Assembly: GCA_014379795.1 (NCBI GenBank)
Contig: JACMLC010000038.1
Location: 1-12,121, forward strand
Direction: 5' to 3'
DNA length: 12,121 nucleotides
Source of the DNA: Pyrinomonadaceae bacterium
GTDB lineage: Bacteria; Acidobacteriota; Blastocatellia; Pyrinomonadales; Pyrinomonadaceae
Shown here: in pieces, positions 6,552-12,121 of the stretch
Layout of the letters: each line of letters starts with the position of its first letter
Position numbering within the stretch: position 1 is the first letter of the stretch
The notes under the pieces: model-generated
Seen by the model: the letters and a program-made list of their open reading frames with translations, nothing else
Told to the model about the DNA's origin: nothing
The model's database searches: none
Translations under genes and position numbers: made by a program

Positions 6552-6764
6552 TTACGGTTTCTTTTTGTCGTCTTTGGGCCGGTTGCCGCCACTGTTGTTG
6601 TTGCTGGGCGGCTTGTCCTTTTTTGGCTCGTTGACGACCTTGGGCGTAGATTCCTTGGGCGGTGGCTTTTGCTCGTCCTGCTTCTGGTCATGCGCGAGCG
6701 CGCCGAAGGAGACGATGAACATCATCGCCGCCGCCATTATCACTCGCTTCAAGTTCTTCATCAT
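6552..6764 (-). CDS. Small exported Lys/Pro/Asp-rich protein, function unknown
   Basis: A 70-residue protein. Residues 1-24 form a signal peptide (MMKNLKR, then a hydrophobic run ending FGALA, cleavage before HDQ). The mature part of about 46 residues is low-complexity, rich in Lys, Pro, Asp, Gln and Asn (KPPPKESTPK, SNNNSGG, PKDDKKKP), and is surely disordered. The start at 6764 is chosen because a full AGGAGG (6774-6779) lies 9 nt upstream; a longer frame to 6896 is open but lacks a signal for initiation. A second ATG follows immediately (6761). Short exported charged peptides like this are common in acidobacterial genomes without known function. The gene is followed by a good terminator, so it is likely expressed on its own. 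Confidence 0.7.
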   Translation of the reverse strand: MMKNLKRVIMAAAMMFIVSFGALAHDQKQDEQKPPPKESTPKVVNEPKKDKPPSNNNSGGNRPKDDKKKP

Positions 6765-6773
6765 TACGTGTGG

Positions 6774-6779
6774 CCTCCT
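6774..6779 (-). promoter_or_regulatory. Perfect Shine-Dalgarno AGGAGG of the small exported protein
   Basis: AGGAGG on the minus strand sits 9 nt before the first of two tandem ATG codons (6764 and 6761). It is the strongest ribosome binding site in the window and fixes the short form of the protein. Confidence 0.8.
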
Positions 6780-6963
6780 CATGTTCATTTCACATGAGCG
6801 CGCATGGGAGGGAGAGAAGAGACGCGCCGCTTTAAGAGTAGAGCAAGATGGATGCCACAGGCCGCTCCCCTCCGCTCGCACAGCGTTTTCCCACAACAGT
6901 TTACCAGCAAGTCATCCGCCAGCGCACGCTTTCCGGCAAGTGCGCACGATATAGGGCAGGGTC

Positions 6964-7099
6964 AAGGTAAAAGTAAAAAGGTAAAAGGTAAAAGTGAAAG
7001 ACGAAAGCAACTCACTTCAAGAAAAACAAACCCGTATCTATTTAAAATGGTTTCCGCCTTCCTTTTACCTTTTGCCTTTTACCTTTTTACTTTTACCTT
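6964..7099. repeat. Heptamer repeat inverted pair B (GGTAAAA type) after the propeller gene
   Basis: Arm 1 (6964-6994) begins AAGGTAAAAG and is built of 7-nt units of the GTAAAAG kind, with shorter or longer variants. Arm 2 (7069-7099) is its reverse complement with one mismatch in 31 positions. The spacer is 74 nt, and its outer parts also show degenerate AAAG-rich copies. On the minus strand the same repeat continues into the propeller gene and provides its TAA stop (7101-7103) and last Lys codon. No transposase frame is inside. Confidence 0.9.
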
Positions 7100-7100
7100 T

Positions 7101-9335
7101 TTACTTTCTGACAACAATTCTGATGCTGCCGATGTTGCCGCTGGCGTCGAAGGCGCGCAGGGAGATTGTATGCTCGCCTGCGCCTTCAAGCTGTAGATCA
7201 AGCGTGAATCGCTCGCGCGGGCTGTCTGCGATGCCGTCGTCGGGAAAGACCGTGCGCCATGCTCCGCCGTCGAGGCTAAAGTCTGCGTGCTTAATCATCC
7301 CCGTCGAATCTATGACTTCGATGACGGCGCGCACGCGGTCGCCAGTCACTTTCGCTTCGCCTTCGGCGCGTGCGATTGGCGGGGTGTTGTCTACGTCAAC
7401 AGGCTCGCTGACACGCTCGCCCGACAGGGCTTGACCGGCAGCATTGTCCGGCGCGTCCGTCGCGACAACGCGGAAAACGTAACGGCCATCGGCTAAGGCT
7501 GCGCCATCCACCGTATAAAAGTTTTCGCGCAGCTTATCCTTCAACAAGCGGAAAGAGCTTTCGCCCAGCGAGCGAAAGTAGACAGCGTATTCCAGCGTGT
7601 CGCCGTTGCGGTCTTCGGCCTGCCATTGCAGCGAGCGCGCACCGCGCTGGTAAACGCGGCGCGGCTGGCTCTGCACCACTGCGCCAAACAGCGTGGGGTC
7701 GAGACCGGAAGATTCCACGTTCGGGTCAGACTGAATCTGTATTGACTGCTGCAAGCCTACGCTTGACGGCAGCGTCGTGATGGAAAGCACTTCGGGCGCG
7801 ACATTGCGCGGCAGGTAGGCAAGGCTGACATCTTCCATCCGCGTCTCGGCTCTGCTTGCGCCTCCCCTCTCGGAAGGAGAGCGCAGGACGGCTCGCCACT
7901 GTATAAAGCGCGCACGCGGGCTGGCGATTTGCGCTCCGTTCGGGTCTTTGTAAGGCGCGCTCCAATCGCTCCATGTCTGATCCGGGCGCTCGCTGTTGCC
8001 GGAACGCGTTTGCAGTTCGACCGCACCGCTGCCGCGCCACCAGATGCGTCCCCACGAAGCTATCAGCTTGGCATCACGCACTGGCGATTCATACGTCCCT
8101 TCGTTGACCGGCTCACTGCCAAAGCGAAATAGTTTCCCCTGATTGCTTGAGGCGGCAAAGACCTCGCGCCCGCGCACTATGAACGAAGAGATTTGACCTT
8201 CGTTCGATTGCAACAGCAGCGTGTCACGCCCGTCGTCCGTCACCGAATAGATGCGTCCCTTGTCGGCAGTTCCAATCAGGACGCCGCCCCCTTGCGGCGA
8301 GGGCGCGACGGCAAAAGCTGTAATCGAAGCGGAACTCCAGACGACATCCGAGCCGCCGTCCGGCAGCAGGCGAAAGACTGCGCTGCGTGCGCTGGCGAGA
8401 TCGTTACGGCTGCGCGCAGCCGTTTGCTGTCCCTGCAAAGGCGCGCCCGATTCGTCAACCGCAGTGATGGTCACAGTCGTCGTACCAGTCCCGCTTGAAT
8501 CAGAACCGGAAGTCGTCACGGTAGGCGTTGAGCCGCGCGCCGTCGAGGCCGCGTCGCTCAACGCGAGAGCATAAATCGAGCCATCCGGCGCGGGCGCAAG
8601 CGCGTGTATCTCGCGCAAAGGCGCATCAAACAGCGCAAACACTTTGCCATCCGGCGAGATGCGTAAGACAAGCCCGCCCGGGTCTGTGCCTGCTACCAGA
8701 TTCCCTTGTGCGTCAACCGCGAGCGAGATAACGTGCGTTTCATTCGTATCCACGAGCAGAGAATCTTCGGCCTTCGCTCCGCTGGCGCGCACGCGATACA
8801 GTTTGCCATTATCACCCGTTCCAATTGCCAGTTCTCCGCCTGCCAGCACGGCCAGCGACCAGATGTACTTATCCGGCGGGTCAAAAAAAACTTCCGCGCG
8901 CCCGTCCGCTCCAACGCGATAAACTTTTCCGTCCGGCGAGGTTCCGGCATAGAGCGCGCCGTCTTTGCCGATAGCCAGCGCCGTCACATCCAACTCCGCC
9001 GCGTCATAAAAGAGCGCGCCGCGCCCATCCACTGTGACGCGAAAGATACGCCCGTCATGTCCCGTGCCGAGATAGACATTGCCCGCGCCATCCACCGCGC
9101 TCGACCAGATAAAAGCCTGCTCCGTATTAAAGAGCTGCGTCACGCGCGGCCCCAGCATAAACGCGCCCGTATCCGTGATGGACACGCCGCGCGCCTCGCC
9201 CTTCAGGATTTCCGCTCTGGAATTTGTCTCCCAGATGACAGGCTCGCCCGCCCGCACAAGCGAAACAAAGAAAGCGAAGGATAAAAGAATCGTCAACGCG
9301 TTAATGAAGCGAGTAAGATTTATCTTTTTTCTCAT
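7101..9335 (-). CDS. Large secreted beta-propeller protein with C-terminal Ig/FN3-like domains
   Basis: A 744-residue protein. Residues 1-29 form a signal peptide (MRKKINLTRF, then a hydrophobic run ending VRA). Residues 60-260 and 319-405 hold repeated blades of the pattern GxxYxGTxxDGxxYRV (GNVYLGTGHDGRIFRV, GALYAGTSPDGKVYRV, GELAIGTGDNGKLYRV, GVLIGTADKGRIYSV). This is a beta-propeller of NHL, SMP-30 or two-component-regulator type. The blades are interrupted at about 261-318 by a Ser/Thr/Gly-rich insert. Residues 410-510 hold a WSDWS-containing sandwich-like domain, and 512-744 hold two Ig/FN3-like domains (QAEDRNGDTLEYAVYFRS; DGRYVFRVVATD; VDNTPPIA; AFDASGNIGSIRI). Probably periplasmic or surface; no enzyme motif is recognised. 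The start at 9335 has no Shine-Dalgarno sequence. The stop codon lies in repeat B. Confidence 0.82.
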   Translation of the reverse strand: MRKKINLTRFINALTILLSFAFFVSLVRAGEPVIWETNSRAEILKGEARGVSITDTGAFMLGPRVTQLFNTEQAFIWSSAVDGAGNVYLGTGHDGRIFRVTVDGRGALFYDAAELDVTALAIGKDGALYAGTSPDGKVYRVGADGRAEVFFDPPDKYIWSLAVLAGGELAIGTGDNGKLYRVRASGAKAEDSLLVDTNETHVISLAVDAQGNLVAGTDPGGLVLRISPDGKVFALFDAPLREIHALAPAPDGSIYALALSDAASTARGSTPTVTTSGSDSSGTGTTTVTITAVDESGAPLQGQQTAARSRNDLASARSAVFRLLPDGGSDVVWSSASITAFAVAPSPQGGGVLIGTADKGRIYSVTDDGRDTLLLQSNEGQISSFIVRGREVFAASSNQGKLFRFGSEPVNEGTYESPVRDAKLIASWGRIWWRGSGAVELQTRSGNSERPDQTWSDWSAPYKDPNGAQIASPRARFIQWRAVLRSPSERGGASRAETRMEDVSLAYLPRNVAPEVLSITTLPSSVGLQQSIQIQSDPNVESSGLDPTLFGAVVQSQPRRVYQRGARSLQWQAEDRNGDTLEYAVYFRSLGESSFRLLKDKLRENFYTVDGAALADGRYVFRVVATDAPDNAAGQALSGERVSEPVDVDNTPPIARAEGEAKVTGDRVRAVIEVIDSTGMIKHADFSLDGGAWRTVFPDDGIADSPRERFTLDLQLEGAGEHTISLRAFDASGNIGSIRIVVRK

Positions 9336-9429
9336 GTGTCACGAGTCAAAATCAGATTCAAGTTCGGTCTAGCTCAATCAATCCGCAATCTGCAATCCGC
9401 AATCCGCAATCCAAAATTCTTCTCATGTG
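9329..9429. repeat. 10-bp direct repeats flanking the C heptamer element
   Basis: TTCTCATGTG occurs at 9329-9338 and again at 9420-9429, at the two edges of the thiF/propeller gap. On the minus strand each copy reads CACATGAGAA: the first carries the thiF TGA stop, the second the propeller ATG. The arrangement looks like a target duplication. Confidence 0.7.
9374..9420. repeat. Heptamer tandem repeat C (ATCCGCA type) between thiF and the propeller gene
   Basis: The units are TCAATCA, ATCCGCA, ATCTGCA, ATCCGCA, ATCCGCA, ATCCAAA: four good heptamers with degenerate units at both ends. Unlike the other three arrays, no inverted second arm is visible in the remaining gap (9336-9373). It starts close behind the thiF stop codon. 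Confidence 0.85.
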
Positions 9430-10442
9430 CCGACATACTTTGCATAGAGCGAGCGCGCCGTCGGCACATCATCCGTCCCGCGCACTATCGAGCGCGCATC
9501 CTCGAAGACTGTCAGCTCGTAATCCCCCGCGCGAAAACGCAAGAGGTATTCATTGACTTTAACTTCGCCGAGCGCACGCAGTTTTTCCGAAAGAGCGCGG
9601 AGGTTGATGCGCGTCTGTTGCGGCGGGGAAATCTGCACGGCATTGCGGCCACACAGGACGGCTACAAAATCGCCCGCCTCCGCTTCGAGCGTCTCGTATC
9701 TTCCGAGCTTGCACGTAGGGCATTCCGGCAACGGCGCTTTGAGTGCGATGCGCCGCCACTCGTTGCTCCACACATCAAACTGCATCAACGAATTATGCAG
9801 CTTCTGTGTCTGCCCTGTCAGGAGTTTCAAGGCCTCGCTGACCTGCACGGCGGCGACGATGCTGATAATCGGCATGATGACGCCCGAAGTATCACAAGTC
9901 TCCGCGCTTCCAGCCGGAGGCGATTCCTCAAAGACGCAACGCAGGCACGGGCTAACACGCGGGCGCACGGTCATCGTCACTCCGTAAGAGCTGACCGCCG
10001 CTCCATAAATCCAATTCACGCCATGCTTGACGCATGCATCATTGATGAGATAGCGCGTCGCAAAATTATCCGTCCCGTCAAGCGCTACGTCACAATCTTT
10101 AACCAGCCGCTCGACGTTCGTGTGGTTGACATCCAGGACTTCCGCTACAGCTTCTATCTCGGAATTGATAGCAGCGATGCGATTGACGCAGGCAACAGCC
10201 TTTGGCAAACGCTCGCGCGCGTCCGCTTCGGTGAACATCGTCTGCCGTTGCAGGTTTGAAGCTTCGACAAAATCCCTGTCAACGATTCGCAAATGCCCCA
10301 CGCCCGCACGCGCCAAAGCCTCTGCCTGCGACGACCCCAACGCGCCGCAACCGATAATCGCGGCACGCGCGCCCGCCAGACGCCGCTGCCCCTCCGCGCC
10401 GATTCCCGCGAACAAAATCTGCCTGCTATATCTCTCTTCCAT
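9423..10442 (-). CDS. ThiF/MoeB-family E1-like adenylyltransferase
   Basis: A 339-residue enzyme that should activate the C-terminal Gly-Gly of a small sulfur-carrier protein (ThiS or MoaD type) by adenylation, in thiamin or molybdopterin synthesis. Landmarks: YSRQILFAGIGAEGQ (5-19), nucleotide-binding GCGALGS (31-37), D55, SNLQRQ (62-67), K81, DGTDNF (122-127), Zn ligands C166/C169 and C241/C244, and likely catalytic cysteine C183 (ETCDTSG). After the second zinc pair comes an extra domain of about 90 residues (VLCGRNAVQISPP onward), as in ThiF/MoeB proteins of about 340 residues. There is no rhodanese domain. ThiF or MoeB cannot be chosen, since no carrier-protein or thi/moa gene is in the window. 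It lies between aroDE and the propeller gene, 69 nt after aroDE, with no Shine-Dalgarno sequence. Confidence 0.92.
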   Translation of the reverse strand: MEERYSRQILFAGIGAEGQRRLAGARAAIIGCGALGSSQAEALARAGVGHLRIVDRDFVEASNLQRQTMFTEADARERLPKAVACVNRIAAINSEIEAVAEVLDVNHTNVERLVKDCDVALDGTDNFATRYLINDACVKHGVNWIYGAAVSSYGVTMTVRPRVSPCLRCVFEESPPAGSAETCDTSGVIMPIISIVAAVQVSEALKLLTGQTQKLHNSLMQFDVWSNEWRRIALKAPLPECPTCKLGRYETLEAEAGDFVAVLCGRNAVQISPPQQTRINLRALSEKLRALGEVKVNEYLLRFRAGDYELTVFEDARSIVRGTDDVPTARSLYAKYVGT

Positions 10443-10450
10443 ATTTTCTA

Positions 10451-10523
10451 AGTGATAAGTGATGAGTGATAAGTGATAAGAGAAATGCTATCTGTTTTTA
10501 CTCATCACTCATCACTTATCACT
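10451..10523. repeat. Heptamer repeat hairpin D (GTGATAA/GTGATGA type) between aroDE and thiF
   Basis: Arm 1 (10451-10474) is AGTGATAAGTGATGAGTGAT plus AAGT. Arm 2 (10500-10523) is its reverse complement with one mismatch in 24, around a 25-nt loop. Weaker copies extend both arms. On the minus strand the repeat forms the last codons and the TGA stop (10512-10514) of aroDE. Confidence 0.9.
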
Positions 10524-12071
10524 CATTACTGCTTTTTCTGCTGCCTCGCGCATTGCTGCGAATGGAGCTTCCGCGCCTGTCCATAGCTCGAACTGCGCGG
10601 CGGCCTGCGCGACGAGCATGTCGAGGCCGCCGAGAGTGTGACAGCCAGCCGTCAAAGCTTCGCGCATGAAGCGCGTCTCGCGCGGGTTATAAACCAGATC
10701 GTAAGCGATGCGCGCTCCGCGTAACTGGCTCGCAATAGCTGGCGTCTCGTCTTCTCTGTAACCACGCGTGCCGAGCGGAGTCGCGTTGATGACTAAATCG
10801 AACTCCCCGAAACTCGCGCCGCCAAGCCGCTCACACTGCGCTCCAAACTTACTGGCTGCTTCTGTCGCACGCTCAACGCTTCGGGCGAATACAGTAACAC
10901 GCGCTCCCCTGTCGCGCAGAATCCAGAGCAGGGCGCGCGCCGCGCCGCCAGCTCCTATGACTGCGACACGCGCGCCGCTTAATTCAATCACATCGCGCAA
11001 AGGCGCAAGAGCGGCGTCGGTGTCGGTATTATATCCGAGCAGAGTTTGGTCTTTGACGACGACGGTGTTGACCGCGCCGATCTCCTGCGCCGACGGCTCT
11101 ATCCAATCCAGATGCCGCATGATGGCTTGCTTGTGCGGCGCGGTGACGCTCAGGCCGCGCAGCTTCCATTCCAACTCCCGCGTGCGCGGGTCAACCATGC
11201 GATTCATGAATTCATTTAATTGATGAACTTCAAAAGGGATGTACACAGCGTTCATCCCGCGCGCGGCAAAGGCTGCGTTGTGGATGTACGGAGAGAAGGT
11301 GTGACCGACTGGTTGTCCGACCAAGCCCATGATTTCGGTTTGATGATTGAGCTGGTGAACGCGGTACAGATCGCGCAACTCGATGGCTTTGATTTGCCCG
11401 GGCGCGGTCTTTTGTTTTTCATCAAGCGCGCCGTAGGTAAGGAAGGCTCCGCGTGATGGCGCAAGGATGCGCGTCAGAATTCCCGCTGCGCCCATCGCAA
11501 TGACAATCATTTCACGACCGCTACGACGCGCACTCTCAAGTAACTGAAGCACGGGCAGGCAATCTGTAATGTCGTCAGCCTGCACAGCAATCTTCAAGAT
11601 TCGCGCGGGCGTCCTGTTCATTCGCTCCCTGATTTGTTCCAGGTCTGAATGGGTGTCTATAAAGTCATGGTACGAGCAGATGACCCGGCTCCAATCCGGC
11701 GTCGTACCAAGATATTTTTCAGCTTTTGCGAGAAAGAGCGCCGCATCGAGTTCGACATCTACATAACGAGCCGTGTCTTTCGTCAGTTTGCTGCCTTCGG
11801 AACACCAGAAATCAAAACGCTTTTTTTGACCTAACTCGCGCTGCCCGCCCTGCTCCGCCGGGCGAAAGGTAAAGATGAGTGGGCGCGGGCTGTGCTGCAA
11901 CAATTCCGCGAGGTGGCGCTCGACCTCATAAAAATCCGCTTCGGTTAAGCAATCAAGCCGCAGTTCGATAATGTCCGCGACTTCGGCTGCGCGTGCGATG
12001 GCAGGCGCAATCTCGCTCGCGCGGCTGACGCAAACGGGAACACAGATTCGCGCTGTGCCTTGCTTTTTCAT
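10512..12071 (-). CDS. aroDE: Bifunctional 3-dehydroquinate dehydratase (type I) / shikimate dehydrogenase
   Basis: A 519-residue fusion catalysing two consecutive shikimate-pathway steps: 3-dehydroquinate to 3-dehydroshikimate, then NADPH reduction to shikimate. The N-terminal half (about 8-235) is type I dehydroquinase: ELRLD (36-40), FTFRPAEQGG (67-76, R70), SYHDF (133-137, His135), Schiff-base Lys160 in LKIAV, R201 and APGQ (Q226). The C-terminal half (about 247-510) is shikimate dehydrogenase: GLVGQPVGHTFSP (249-261), SVTAPHK with catalytic K314, GAVNT (332-336), GYNTDTDA (D350), NADP loop IGAGGAARA (372-380), NATPLGT, DLVYNP and GLDMLVAQAAAQFELWTG. All key residues are present except that the first Ser of the usual SxS substrate motif is Thr (T258). 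Such fusions are known in plants, chlamydiae and some other bacteria. The final residues (VMSDK) and stop come from repeat D. No Shine-Dalgarno sequence precedes the ATG. Confidence 0.95.
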   Translation of the reverse strand: MKKQGTARICVPVCVSRASEIAPAIARAAEVADIIELRLDCLTEADFYEVERHLAELLQHSPRPLIFTFRPAEQGGQRELGQKKRFDFWCSEGSKLTKDTARYVDVELDAALFLAKAEKYLGTTPDWSRVICSYHDFIDTHSDLEQIRERMNRTPARILKIAVQADDITDCLPVLQLLESARRSGREMIVIAMGAAGILTRILAPSRGAFLTYGALDEKQKTAPGQIKAIELRDLYRVHQLNHQTEIMGLVGQPVGHTFSPYIHNAAFAARGMNAVYIPFEVHQLNEFMNRMVDPRTRELEWKLRGLSVTAPHKQAIMRHLDWIEPSAQEIGAVNTVVVKDQTLLGYNTDTDAALAPLRDVIELSGARVAVIGAGGAARALLWILRDRGARVTVFARSVERATEAASKFGAQCERLGGASFGEFDLVINATPLGTRGYREDETPAIASQLRGARIAYDLVYNPRETRFMREALTAGCHTLGGLDMLVAQAAAQFELWTGAEAPFAAMREAAEKAVMSDK

Positions 12072-12082
12072 CAGAAAGTGTC

Positions 12083-12111
12083 AGAACCGCCTGCGGTAGC
12101 GGGCGGGTTCT
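12083..12111. repeat. REP-like palindrome upstream of aroDE
   Basis: AGAACCGCC (12083-12091) and GGCGGGTTCT (12102-12111) pair with a single bulged base, around a GC-rich loop TGCGGTAGCG. It lies 12 nt before the aroDE start, where it would fall in the leader of the transcript or mark the end of an upstream gene. The shape is that of a short REP/BIME-type palindrome. Whether it is repeated elsewhere cannot be seen here. Confidence 0.55.
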
Positions 12112-12121
12112 TTCATGTTGA

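Larger units (their letters stand above)
6765..7100. other. 336-nt gap between the small exported protein and the propeller gene
   Basis: The left part (6780-6963) is the upstream region of the small exported protein. No convincing -35/-10 pair was found there. The right part (6964-7099) is the large heptamer inverted repeat B. No further gene is supported. Confidence 0.55.

Noticed and set aside
6765..6896. 44-residue N-terminal extension of the small exported protein
   Set aside because: It would bury the signal peptide, and the strong AGGAGG lies inside it just before the internal ATG.
9423..10259. Plus-strand frame of about 300 codons opposite thiF
   Set aside because: It is antisense to a clearly recognisable enzyme and has no domain of its own.
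10451..10523. Ordinary rho-independent terminator
   Set aside because: The stem is long but AT-rich and built of heptamers, and the 3' arm is not followed by a clear U-tract in the direction of transcription. A role in RNA 3' ends is possible but the structure is not a normal terminator.

Overview
The window looks like a piece of an Acidobacteriota chromosome, most likely class Blastocatellia. This is inferred from gene style, not from a marker gene. The main clues are a CHRD domain joined to FG-GAP/VCBS-type repeats, a fused type I dehydroquinase-shikimate dehydrogenase, a secreted propeller protein, a small Lys/Pro-rich exported peptide, and moderately GC-rich DNA with many GCGCGC-like runs. 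No phage, transposase or CRISPR array is visible.

Layout. Positions 1-3857 form a minus-strand block. Read in transcription order it holds a MoxR AAA+ ATPase, a DUF58 membrane protein, a 65-residue antitoxin-like protein, a YfiT/DinB-type thiol transferase, and the N-terminal 195 residues of a fused MFS/spermidine-synthase-like membrane protein that runs off the left edge. Positions 4141-6370 are plus-strand: a type IV pilin-like protein, tRNA-Val(CAC), and a secreted CHRD/FG-GAP protein. Two strong hairpins at 6396-6492 separate it from a second minus-strand block (6552-12071). In transcription order that block holds bifunctional aroDE, a ThiF/MoeB-type E1-like adenylyltransferase, a large secreted beta-propeller protein and a 70-residue exported peptide. 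A REP-like palindrome lies just upstream of aroDE.

Function. MoxR and DUF58 are a classic pair (ATPase chaperone plus membrane partner). AroDE catalyses two consecutive shikimate-pathway steps. ThiF/MoeB activates sulfur-carrier proteins for thiamin or molybdopterin synthesis. The propeller, CHRD and small Lys/Pro proteins are envelope or secreted proteins without assignable substrates.

The most unusual signal is between the genes. Four same-strand intergenic gaps (2793-2868, 6964-7099, 9374-9420, 10451-10523) each carry tandem 7-nt repeats. The heptamer is different at every locus (roughly GTCAGGA, GGTAAAA, ATCCGCA, GTGATAA/GTGATGA). Three of the four are inverted pairs able to form long hairpins. 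Each array starts at, or within a few bases of, the stop codon of the upstream gene, and in two cases it supplies the stop codon. Two are flanked by short direct repeats, and removing one copy plus the array on paper restores an overlapping stop/start junction. They behave like a family of small insertion-like elements that share architecture but not sequence. They recall the short tandemly repeated heptamers of filamentous cyanobacteria.
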